DNA from: Mansonella perstans | Taxonomy: Eukaryota; Nematoda; Chromadorea; Rhabditida; Onchocercidae | Length of the DNA stretch: 64,000 bases | Direction of reading: 5' to 3' | NCBI GenBank assembly: GCA_037074765.1 | Contig: JBAMDO010000106.1 | Coordinates: 1-64,000 of the forward strand | Part shown: positions 1-11,498 of the stretch, one piece after another | How positions within the stretch are numbered: the stretch's first letter is position 1 | Layout of the letters: each line of letters opens with the position of its first letter | Translations under genes and position numbers: made by a program | The notes under the pieces: model-generated | Told to the model about the DNA's origin: nothing | Database searches by the model: none | Seen by the model: only the letters and a program-made list of their open reading frames with translations

Positions 1-858
1 GATAATTATTATCATAAAATATTTTAAAAAAATTTTTTTTTTCGTTTTATAATGATGACCCCTCTATAAATTGCATTCCTTTCGAGAAGAGAAAAAAAAA
101 AAAAAAAAACAAGCAATGTAGAAAGTGGACAGTTGGTCATTCATTTTGACGATACTGAGAGGTTTGTGCAGGCGGATTTATTCATCATTCATTGGGGTCA
201 AACTATTAAATAGAAGCTCGAGCTCTCTCTGGTCAAATTCAGCATCTCTCATCAAATTTCATTTTCTTTTCATTCTAACACAAACGCTTGCACATTTTCG
301 CTTTTCCTATTGCAAATCATCCGGTAAATTATGTTTTTCATCATCGTCGTCGAATGAACCAAGCAAACAAATTCCAAATGAAATGGAATTATCATTAAAC
401 AGCTGACTTCTTTTCTCTCTCTTTTTTTTTCCAATTCTCTACAACACACACTATTTCTACTCCTCTATTCATCTAATCTTTCAATTTTCCAATGCACATT
501 TAATCTCTCATCAGAAACCTTTTCTTGCGAGTGTCATTTAATTTGAGCTGACCAAGCAAAGGTCAATTTATTTATCTGCCGGAAAAATTCTTTCGCTCAA
601 ATACATCAAAAATGATTTACTGAATCACAAACTACCACATTACGTAGCATTTAAAAATAGTTCACTCTAATTAAAAGATCTGTTCAACTACTATACTACT
701 ATAATTGACCTACTATAATTGATCACTACTTAATTGTTCCAAGTTTATGAACACTACTACTATAATTGATCCAAAGTTTATGAACTTGAAATAATCTCTT
801 GTAAACTTAATTAATCGTTAAATGTTTACTTCTCAAAAATTATCCTATACAAAGCTAG

Positions 859-891
<33 letters not shown>

Positions 892-1155
892 TGGAAAAAA
901 AGATGGAAAAAAAAAAAAAAAAAAAATGAACTATGTTTTTCGCTCATTATAATTTCCGCAATTTTCGCTTAGTTGAAATTAAATTTACTCTTGCAAATTT
1001 TTTGACAATAAGGCCAAGAGGTCTAGTGAAGTGAAAAATGCATGTCAGCTAACTAATCTGAAAAAGCGCAAATCTACGATGCGCAAGTAATCGGGAAATC
1101 AGCAATAATAATAATAATAAATGAATTCTGACATAGATATAAAGCGGGCAAGATG
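1..1155. other. Gene-free AT-rich stretch
   Basis: No supported gene. The stretch is AT-rich with long adenine tracts around 864-889 and 907-926. A 93-codon open frame at 125-406 is Ser/Phe/Leu-rich, lacks convincing splice sites and an ATG start, and is not accepted as a gene. A short (AAT)n run lies at about 1104-1120. Confidence 0.6.
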
Positions 1156-1323
1156 TTAGCCATACTTTTCTTTGAGTAGTTGCTTAATCATATCATAGTT
1201 TTCCGGTGCTATATCGTATCCTGATACGGCTTGTAATGCATTACCTTTCAGGCACGAATATAAGTAATTTAGTTTCTGAATTTCCGCAATTGTTTGCGAA
1301 TCTATTGCTGCATTGAAGCTACT
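1156..1323 (-). pseudogene. BEL/Pao retrotransposon gag fragment (DUF1759-like)
   Basis: On the minus strand a 55-codon frame bounded by stops contains FNAAID, IQKLNYLYSCLKGNAL, AVSGYDI, ENYDMIKQLLKEKYG. This order (lead-in to a KLxYL-x-SxLxGxA helix, then a short SGY/L segment and a NY-x6-LLKExYG helix) is the pattern of the DUF1759 Gag domain of BEL/Pao LTR retrotransposons. The frame is closed by TAA on both sides, has no ATG start, and no protease, reverse transcriptase, integrase or LTR is visible nearby. I infer an old truncated copy. BEL/Pao elements are known in many nematodes. A domesticated exon is unlikely because neither end has a clear splice site. Confidence 0.6.
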
Positions 1324-1578
1324 TTATAAGTATAAAAAGTTCCAAATTGAGAAATGTCGGACAATAATATCAAAGGCTAATGGCTTGAAAAAAACAAAAT
1401 GCAATAATGAGATTTAATTCTGTCTCTTATCGAGATATAAAACTTACCGGCTATCATTCGAACCATGCTTTTCTTCAACTTTTCTTCATAAACTGATTTA
1501 TACTGATTATATGAGCCAAATGCATATTGCTTATTTTCTGTGCTAAAATTTCTAACTAATGCACATTCTTTGCCTTAT

Positions 1579-1796
1579 TTTCAATCGAATGTAATGAAAA
1601 AAAAAAAAAAAAAAAAAAAAAAAACAAAAAAAAACAAAAAAAATGAAAAAAAAAACAAAAGAGCCTCTTGCAAATTGAGAAGATTTATAAGAATTTGCAT
1701 TTGTGATGGCTTCACAAGAAACATTAAAATCAAATGTTTTTTTTTTCTCATTTTTTTGTTTTTTTTTTTTTTTTTTTTCATTACATTCGATTGAAA
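1579..1796. repeat. Fold-back (inverted repeat) element
   Basis: An 18-bp sequence at 1579-1596 (core TCAATCGAATGTAATG) returns as its exact reverse complement at 1779-1796. Inside these arms the left side is a long A-rich tract and the right side a matching T-rich tract, so most of the 218-bp unit can fold back around a unique centre at about 1665-1735. It could be a MITE-like or fold-back element, or a palindrome made by a repair event. Overlapping open frames here on both strands are only Lys or Phe runs from the homopolymers. Confidence 0.65.
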
Positions 1797-4700
1797 TTTT
1801 ACAGTCTTTTACTCGCATTTCAAAGTAAAAAATTTCATTTCTCGCATAAATTTGATCTTTCATCCTAATTCTTTGTTATCAACTTTTTTACAGAAATGAA
1901 AATTGTTTATTTTTGCTTTTCTTAACTCCTTTTCTTCGCCTTTTTTTTTTTTTTTTCACAGTATCCACTATTTCACAATGATCTCACGTTCTATGAAAGT
2001 TTAAATGTATCATTTAACAATTGTATGTTGATAACAAAGAAATAAGAGAGCAACACGATATAATAGTCAAACTTATAAAAGATTACCAAATATTCTAAAG
2101 AGACGAAATTTTTTTTAAAATTGCAAAGTTTTGTGTTCATATATAGAGTTCGAGATAGGATGGCGGTGTTACTTTTCGAAATCTTCGTCAATGAGGAAAT
2201 TATGAAATGATACTAATTTGAAAGATTAAAATAAAGTATCATGCAATGCAAAAAAAAAAAGTGTAATTTTTGAAAAAAATACCTGTAATTTTTTGATTGT
2301 TAAACGATTCAAAATTCGACCACAAAAATTGAAGTTGTATTTTTTTTTATCTTTTTCGAGTTGTAGAACTGGATGCCTGAAAGTTTCTGTGGTTAATCAT
2401 TCCTGTTGATGCATTTCAATTATGGATAAAAATATTCAGGAATGTTAAATTAGCATTGTTTTTATATATGCAGATTCTTTATTGCTATTTATTTTTTAAG
2501 TATACTTCATGGATATGCTTTCAATATCTTGCAACAATTATTGCATGTAATAAAGGTAAAAATTTTTTTTTAAGAAAATTTGAAAATCTAAAAGAAAAAA
2601 AGTTGATTGTAAAATGATTTAATTATTCTTACTTTCAATATTTAAATATGTTTATAATTAGCGAAGAATTTTATAAACTTTTAAATCTGTAGAAAACAAT
2701 CAATTTGACCAACTCCAAAGATTCAGTCCTCTATAGTACTGATTGATAGCGATGATCTGTTGTTGTTACAGTGTTGACAAAGAAGTGAATTTTACTCCAT
2801 TTCTCAACTTTTCTTGGCTGTACCAACGAACATTTGACCAATGGGCTCAATCATCGCTAATCTTTTCAGCTGCTATTTCATTATATTTATATAATTCATT
2901 ATCACAAATCCTTATCATCGTAGTTTGGAGCGCAAAAATATAATGATAACCACCATATGCATGACAATAAACAAGCAGGATAGCAGATTGGGGGTGGAGC
3001 GTTAGAAATGGAGGCGGCGCCATAAAGTCTCCGAAATCATCCATTGGAGGATGACAATATTTTGCCAACTTTTAGTACCATATACTATTTAGCCAATCCC
3101 ACTTGAAAAATGCGGCCAAATTTTTAATTTAGGATTAAATTTTAATAATAATTTATTTAAAAATAAATTTGTTAATTTAACTTATTAGAGCATTAATTTT
3201 TCAAGCCAATAAAATTTTGACATTTATATGGTTTTTAGTTATCCAGAAGGTTGGAAAATACCATTGAGGATGTAAAAATTATGGCTCTGAAATTAACGAA
3301 ACTCCTTAAAAATTTCTTCGATTTAAAATGTTGCTATAATTTTGGGATTTCATGAATTATAATTATTTTAAAAAATGTGGTGCATTTAGATAAATAATGT
3401 TAGAAATCTGATTGTCAAAATTTTCCAAAATTCAAACAGCCCTCAAATGATCCTCTATGCTTCCTTACTGCAACAAAAAAAAATGTGACAAAAAGTCAGG
3501 ACCAGTGTGTTGTCACTTAAGAGTTCTTATGTAAATTTCCTCCGAAAACTATTAATGATAGAGAAGATAAATGTGACTAGAACTAAACATTAGTTGAATA
3601 AACTAAATAAATGAAATGCTATAGACAAAATAAAATTTTCACACAAATGGAAATGCAATCAACAATGAATTAAAATTAAAAAAAAATTGTAGTAAAAGCA
3701 TATTGTTTCTTAATTACAAAAAATTGAATGAAACTATGAATTTAATTGAAATAATTATAAATTCAATTAGAAAACACCGGAATAATCAGCCAAAAAATTA
3801 CCGTAATAGCTATACAAAAACGCCAATATCCGTGCTCCCTGATTCACAGCAATGCGATCACTTCAACTGAAAAAGCAATACTATAGTGTGATACCATTCT
3901 CAGATTGTTTCATCAAATATTTTTAAAAAAAAACTTTAAAAAACACCACACTCTTCGAAAATTTTAAACAAGAAATTTTTAACAAATGTAAATCCAGGAA
4001 AAATAAAAAGCTTATCTCTGATAAATTATGAGGCTTATCTCTGATAAAATAGGATTCACTGAGATGCTCTCTAATCAAGCAACAAGGATCTGTTATGGTC
4101 CACAAGATCTGAAGTAATTTTTAAGAATAAAAATAGTATTAAAAACGCTATTAAACCTAATTGTTTTCTATGCTGACCTATACCCATCATATTTGCGAGG
4201 TGACATGTTCATTATATTAATCAATTAAGAACTTTTTTAAATGTCGCACTTCATTTCTGAAACTTTCATTTCCGAAACTTTCACTTAAAACGAACTTTAC
4301 TAGAAAGGAATTTCTAAATATTTATTTTATAAAGATGTTACTTGAAATTAAGTTGAGTTAACTTTGCTACACTTTTTTTTGCGTAAAATTTTTATTTAAA
4401 TCAAAAAATTGATTTGATGCTAGCAATCAAAACTGATGCTGAAACGGAAAAAAAAGCCGTAAACTTTTTGATGTGCAACTATATGAAAAACTTTTTGATG
4501 TATAACTATATAAATACTATTGAGTTTTAAAAATAACATTTTCCACCATTTATAAATAAAAGTCAATTTTTTTCTTAAGCAATAACCAAACATAACTTCC
4601 TTGATGAAGAAGTTTTTCTGGATCATATCTGCAGTCATACTTACCAGAAATTCCCAAATCTAAAATTTTAGTTTTTAGCTGATGCACTGTTTTTATTATT

Positions 4701-7107
4701 TTAATTGTTTAGACTGTAGTACTTTTGATAAAATATATGAATTCTCAGTTAATTTTTCGCAATGTAATTGCAATGAATCTCAAGTCTTCTTATTCGCTTC
4801 TTTTGTTTCTTGAGTTTTATAACAGCTTTCTGGCTATGAATTGGAATTTTTGGGCAGAAATTTTCGACTGAATTTTGAATTGAAAATTTTCCTGAAAAAA
4901 AAGGAATGTGAATTTTTAAAAAGAATCATCGCACGTACGTGAAGATGCATTAACTGCTCTGCTTCTCCTATCCAGCTACAGTACTTAGCACCTATCTTTC
5001 TCTTGTGTTTTTTTTTTTTTTTTTTTTTTTGAAACTTGTTCTATTGCTAAATTTACTTTTATCTTTTTGTCAAGTACTGCAAGTAAATCTTAGCAACTAA
5101 ATTATGGCTATTATCAAAAACCTGATGGATTTCGTCTCCTACAAAATAGAGCATCAAATCGATGTAAATGTAATTCATTATAGAATCACAGAAGTGTGGT
5201 GTGGTATTTCAGAATGATTTTGATCCATTAAATATTTTCAAGCTAAATTCATTTTCAAGCTTTAATGTTATTAATTGCTGCTTCTTCCTTTGAAAGTGCA
5301 AATGGAAAATTTCGAAAAAAAAAAAAAAAAAAGAAAAATATTTAATTTGTGTTAATTTGTTGCATAAAAATAACTTGTTGGAAAAATTTTTTAAAAAAAT
5401 ACTTCACTTTTTCAAAAATGACGCATAGATCGGATTTTGCAAAAGGTCGAATCAATATCAATTGTATCGATTCGCTACGTAGAAAGTTGTGGAACGTCCA
5501 TTTCTTGTCAAACAAAAATCGAAAATAAAATGGTCAAATGGTCATAGATTCTCTCTTTTATATTGCAGTAGATGATGATGAAAATGAGTGATAGACAATA
5601 CTTAGTTGTACGATAATTTGCATTTGTGCAGCTCAACTCCTCCCTTGTGAATTGTGTTAGAAAGTTGCAATAAGTTCTAAAAAATTGTATAACTTTATAG
5701 GTTAAAATCAAAGATTATGCAGAGATACAAAGAATATCGTAGAGAAGTAAATACTACATGTAAAGATTGATGAAGACAAATTAAAAAAATAACTGCAGAT
5801 TGATGGTTACTTTGATAAAGAGAGTTCTAGAAAAAGAGAGACACCAGTTAAAAATCACTGATGAAAAATGAGGTCAATCCCAAAACTAGTAATACAACGA
5901 TGCAAATTAATCTTGATGTTACCACTAAAAATTTCAACTTTATTTTATCGGTAAGGTAACATCGATGCTAGTTTAACCTTTCATCTTATGCATTGACAAA
6001 AATTTAGGTAAGTAAATTACGATCGTTGAAATATTAAATTACAATAAGATTGCTCTTTTGAAGCATTAGATATTTCATCTTTCAAGAGGAAATTTTCTGT
6101 CTAATATTACAATCATATATTTTAATTCGAAAAAGGAAAATATCTCAATGCTAGATTGTAGCTTGAATGAAAAATGTTACTGAAATAAATATTAATTTAT
6201 AGTTATTCATTTGCTTTTATTATTCATATCAAATTAAGAATTAGTGGTCGAAATTTTAATTAGTGGTCGAAATTTTTACTAAATAATTTTTAAATTAAAT
6301 TTCATAAATTAAGAAAAAACGATTGAAATGTACACTTCTCCATCAATCCTTGCCGTATTCTGATAGCTTCAAGAGATGAATAATTGTGTTAGCACTTTTT
6401 GTTTCTATTAAATCAATCATAAAATTTAATTCGAAATATCATGAATTTGACTTATTGCTTAGTTTCGCTTTAAAAAATAATAAATAATAGCATATTTGAA
6501 ATTTATAGCGGTCATTTTGCATCTGTTCTGTTTGCTGAACTGCTTATTTTATCCGTTTCTGCTTTTGTACCTTTTCTATATATGTCCACCAGGTGCTGCT
6601 TTTTGTTTTCGCTTTTTTTTTTCGGAAAGATGTTTGAATAAAAATGAATAAAAATGTCCAGTTATATAGATCGGACAGATACAGATAAGCTATTGATTAA
6701 GCACTACACGAGAAATTATATGTAAACAGAATAATTACAGTACATTTGCGATTCTCAAAAAATTTTTGTTTGTTTGTTTGATAGTCATTGTTAGTAAGTG
6801 ATATATCGAAACTTTTCTAAAATATTTATAATTTGATTTCAAATTTCAAACGTTTAATTTTCTTTTGTGTTTTAAATTATGCCATAAGCTAGTTTATATC
6901 CTTTTATCAAATAATTTTTTCTTATTTATTTTTGGTTTCAATGTAAAAAAGTATTGGAAAATTGTGATAATTCCGAGGCTGTGTTCAAATGAAAAAATTG
7001 TACGTAATGTAAAATAACTTTATAGTCTGATTAAGTCTGATTAAAGTTGCAAAGTCACCTTAACAGAAATATGGGCATTTATCGCGAGCCGTGTAGAATT
7101 GTGAGGT
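1797..7107. other. Gene-poor AT-rich stretch with short direct repeats
   Basis: No gene is supported. Visible features: a GCTTATCTCTGATAAA 16-mer repeated 23 bp apart (4010-4025 and 4033-4048); a 27-bp two-copy repeat starting AAACTTTTTGATGT (4461-4512); a two-copy 20-bp repeat with TTAGTGGTCGAAATTTT (about 6240-6278); and T or A tracts at about 5010-5031 and 5317-5332. One minus-strand open frame with better composition (2847-3068) is listed separately. Confidence 0.55.
2847..3068 (-). other. Candidate short coding segment, unconfirmed
   Basis: A minus-strand open frame of 73 codons sits in a locally GC-richer island. Its N-terminal part reads MDDFGDFMAPPPFLTL. The acidic-phenylalanine motif DDFGDF resembles peptides that bind clathrin-adaptor ear domains in synergin/aftiphilin-type proteins, but this is a very short match. 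No clear downstream exon was found. It could be a first exon, a pseudogene piece or chance. Confidence 0.15.
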
Positions 7108-7310
7108 TGTAAGATGTAACCGTCAGATAGCAAAATGTAGCTATCAGGTAGTACGACATAATTGTTAAATAGTAAAATTTAATAGACAGGCAGTAAGGTT
7201 TAACTGTCAGACAGTACGATATAACTGTCAGATGGTAGGATATAACTGTCAAGTAGTTAGGTGTAACTGTCAGGTAGTTAGGTGTAGTTAGATATCAGAT
7301 AGTAAAGGAT
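7108..7310. repeat. Degenerate 21-22 bp minisatellite
   Basis: About nine imperfect units related to ATAACTGTCAGATAGTAGG follow each other. The core TGTCAGRTAGT is the best conserved part. Units differ by several substitutions, so this is an old tandem array. No coding potential. Confidence 0.7.
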
Positions 7311-9517
7311 ATTTTCTATTCAATAATTCATCTTCTACAATTCTAAACATTTCAACGCTATATTATCTTTGGAATGTGAAAAATAATAATGAAAAAGGAT
7401 CCGGAAGAACATAGTAAATGAATTGTGTAACATTATGCGAATGAAAAAACTCTATTTTGTCGTCCGTATGATAACTTATTAATGCTATTTCGTTTTTCAT
7501 TTACAGTGCTTTTAATATTAAGGAAACAAAAAATTGTAAACTGAATGAATATGTATATAAAAGTATGCTTTATGTTCAAAACTTTAGTAAAGTGATGACA
7601 TTAAATGCGCATTACTATTAGAAATTTTATTTTGAAGGTCATTTTCGGTGTCCACTCGCGGACTTTCTCTCCCAAATGGCAATCTTTTCAGAAGACAAAC
7701 ATTTGTTACATGCAAAAGTTTTCAGACTTTCATCATTTGGAAAGATTGTTGTTTTCGATGATGGTCAGTATCATTCCTTTTTTGAAGGTCATTACAAATG
7801 CATGAAGATAAAATGCAGCGATAGAACTACACTGAAGTGGACATTGCAGAAACCAATCATTCGGGGTCAAATCAAATTAGTGTTGCTTCTGGGAAAAGAG
7901 AACATATTTAGTTTTTTCAATAATCCAATGCTGCTTTTTACCTTTTCCCTCTGCTTTCATCGCTCACATTGAATTTCAGTCAGAATACACAAATCTCTTT
8001 ATTATCGTCCGGAAAGTGGTACACCCACAGAGAGGTCAACTGACAACGGTCAGTCATTTTATGCTTCTATCCGAAACAACACTCAAAATATTGTAAAGCC
8101 CGCCACTTTCTAATCAATTCAATGAAATGCAGTATTTAATCATTTCTCCCTCATTATTTCCAATGATCTTTTACTAGCTTCACAAAATGCATACCTCATT
8201 AATTCATCACAAATAATTTTCCACTTATACACATCACTCTGCAACATTAATTTGCATGGCAATCATACAAGGCAAAAAAATAGATAATTAAGCAAAGTAA
8301 AAACTAAAAAAATTAAATAATCTTTCAAACAAATAGATAGAAAGTTTTAGAAAAGTAAAAATGCTTGGAAATATTTAAAATTTCATTGCTATAACTACCA
8401 AAAGTTAGTGATAAAATAACTTTGTAGATGAGCAAATTCATATTGATACAATGTTTTTGGATCACCATCTTTTAACACAGATTCTTATCGTTATATTTGA
8501 TTTATGTGGTTAAATTGCAATCATATCATGTTGTTTATCAAGAATCTCAATAAAACTCCTACAACTTTACATTGATCAATGAATTTTCTTTTGCAATTAG
8601 CTAATTATTCATTGAAAATAAACCTAAAGTAAATGAACATATTCATGTATGCAGGCTGTAAATGCAATGAACTCGAATAAGAGCAAGGAATGATACAAAA
8701 ATTTTAAAGGTTATTTCCTGGATCCATTTTACACTCATACTATACGAGCTAGTTACTGTATTTACGCTTTGGTTAATGCAGGTCAATTAGGATTAGTGCA
8801 ATTGAACTCTCAAAAATAATTTCATAAAATCTCGATTTCGCGCATATTTTCAAGTAATTAAAACTAAACTTTGCATTTTATCTTGTCAAACTTTTACAAG
8901 ATATTTAACATCATCAAGTGAATAAATTAATTCAAAACTTCCAAAACCAATAAACTTATTAGAAATATTTTAAAATTGAATGGTAATTTTTCAAAATGAC
9001 ATAACAAATGAGGAAAAGCATAGAAAACATAAAAGAAGCAGAATGAGTAAAAATGTAGATATGTGGCGCCGTTTTGAGTGAACGATACTGCTAGATGTTG
9101 AATACGAAATAGAGTTTTTCATTTTTTTTTTTTTTTTTTTTAAAGGTTGGATAAAGATAGGAAAGAGAATGAAGAGAGAGATATCAGGAAATATAGCAAT
9201 TTGGATCAACAGGAGGAAGTAAAAGAAGTGAGAAGGATAGTGTTGATACTGTTAGTATCAAAATGCATAAATTCCTAAAATAGTCGACCCGAGAAAAGAT
9301 TTTGATAGGGGTATAAAAGGCCGAAAGAAAGGTTTTTTTTTTTTTTTTCATCAGATGGAATAGCCTCCGAAGAAAAATATGATTTTAGCTGCTGTTACTG
9401 CTGTTGCTGTTGTTGCACCACAGTTTTTTGCAACTTTTTTTTTTGCGATTTGAACCAAACAAATGTCTAAAATACAAATCAGACGGACAGAAAAGGAATA
9501 ACAAACGGAATAGAAAG

Positions 9518-9590
9518 ACATACACACACACACATACGCACACACACACGCACACACACATACACACACACACACATACACACATACATA
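9518..9590. repeat. (CA)n microsatellite
   Basis: About 70 bp of alternating CA interrupted by CATA and CACG units. It produces spurious His/Thr and Cys/Val frames on the two strands. Confidence 0.9.
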
Positions 9591-11473
9591 TCAACACATC
9601 AATAAAAAAGTTTGATAAACTATGCAACTGTGATATGAAATGCTGGAACAAAAAGTAACAACTAAATCATTAAAGAAAATTATCGTTTCGCAATAATTTA
9701 AATCTTCTCTAAAAAGTAATTATTGCATTAATTAATTTAGAATGGTAGTATTACCGCATTTTAAGAAATGTTCGAGTAATTTCGAGCAAAATGCAGCTAC
9801 TTGACCTGCAAAGGATTAAATAGGTATACCTCGTTATCGCTCGCCTTCCTGCACTCAATGAAAATACGTATGACCATTAACAGACTTTTTCTTCTTCTAC
9901 TGTACAAAATGAAATTAGTAATATCATTATAACTTCAGCTCGATTTTCTTTTTTAGTATTTTTTGAAGATGACAAAAATGCTTACTAGTACTACTGACCA
10001 ATGTCCAATGAAAATTATTAGCATTTAATGATAATAAATGCAATCTTCATTTTTGACTTGTCTTTGAAATGAAAAAAAAAAAAAAAATCACTACCAAAAG
10101 ATGAAAATAGCAATTGAAGCATTGAATGAAGCACTGTGAACTAAAAACAGAAATGCATTAAACGAGCATAAATAAAAATTAAAATTAAAAAAAAAAAAAA
10201 TGAATAAGAAGAGGAAAAATGAAATTAAAAGGAGAAAAAAAAAGCGCAAAGAAAATTTAATAAAATGGATGAAGAATTACCACAAAATTCTAATATTGCC
10301 AATTTGGAGCCAATTTTTTGACATATACTGCAATTTGCTCTTGCAGACTCTAAATCGCGTGACAAAGCTTTCGTCGAAAACTTTTTCTCTTTTTTTAAAT
10401 TAAAATTTTGTTATCAAAAACGATGATGAAGTTTAAAACATAGCGTACCATCATATTATTTAGCATAAAGTATAAAGATAGCTTGATTAAAGCTAAAGAG
10501 ATTAAAATCCTTACGATTGATTCAGAAGCTAATCATCATTTCTATTGAAATAACGAAAATTTTACAAGTAATTTTTAACCTTATTAATTTTGAGTTTGTC
10601 TTTTTCTAGCACTGTTAATTCTATTTATTCCAACTTTTTATTTTTTCAATTCTAAATATTTCCTATTATTTCTCATTTAGTACCGTATTATTTTTGATGA
10701 AAAAAGAATGCTTAATTTTAGGAAATTAATTTTGTTTAAAAATGATAGTTTTGGAAGGGAGCGAAGTAAGTTGCAATTGTTGCACTTTTTGTAGCGAATA
10801 ACTGTCTCTGTTTTGCGCTATTTTAAATTGCGCAAATATAAAAAAAAAGAATTTTTAAATTTCAATGCAATTAATTTTCTCCTCTTTCGTCATCATTTCA
10901 AGTTAATAAAATGCTAAAAAGACATTTGAACATTATGAAAAATTTTTTGCAAACAAAAGTTAATTAGATTTCAGATTAATTTGACAGTATTGAACCAATA
11001 AATTCGCATACTTAATTTTTTTTTTTTTAATCCTGTCATTTTAAAAATGCTAAACGCATTTTTTAGCATTTTTTCTTTTTCTATGTGCACATTTTACTTT
11101 AATATTTCTAAAAAGAAAGTAATTTTTAAAGTAATCCTTTTTCAATGTTATCATTAGTAACACTGGCATCAAAAAAGATATCATGATTTTCACACAATTA
11201 TTATGATTTCCAAATTAACATAAAGTTAATAAATACCCTGTAGCAAGGAAAATGGAAAACATACGACAGCTAGGAAAAACGATTTTCAAAAGTCTATGAT
11301 TGAAATCTAATTTAGTTTGATAAATATTTCTTATCTATTGGAAGAATTCACAATTTTCATTCTTCCATCCGCTTATCAAATTTCTCAATGATAAATAATT
11401 TAAAATTGCAACATAATTTATATAGTTCTAAATTACTAAACAGAAGAGATGAAATTATTTACACCAGACAAAA

Positions 11474-11498
11474 TTACCGGTGTCAAAGACACCGGTAA
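11474..11498. repeat. Perfect 11-bp inverted repeat with 3-nt loop
   Basis: TTACCGGTGTC at 11474-11484 and GACACCGGTAA at 11488-11498 are exact reverse complements separated by AAA. This is unusually GC-rich for its surroundings and could form a stable hairpin. It is not next to a recognised gene end. Confidence 0.8.

Noticed and set aside
1540..1863. Overlapping frames of Lys or Phe runs on both strands
   Set aside because: They are translations of the homopolymer arms of the fold-back element.
7676..7972. 98-codon plus frame (MAIFSEDKHLLHAKVF...)
   Set aside because: There is no domain, no acceptor or promoter, and the end is low-complexity. It is kept only as a note in the regional entry.
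9351..9658. Cys/Val and His/Thr-rich frames
   Set aside because: They are translations of the CA microsatellite.
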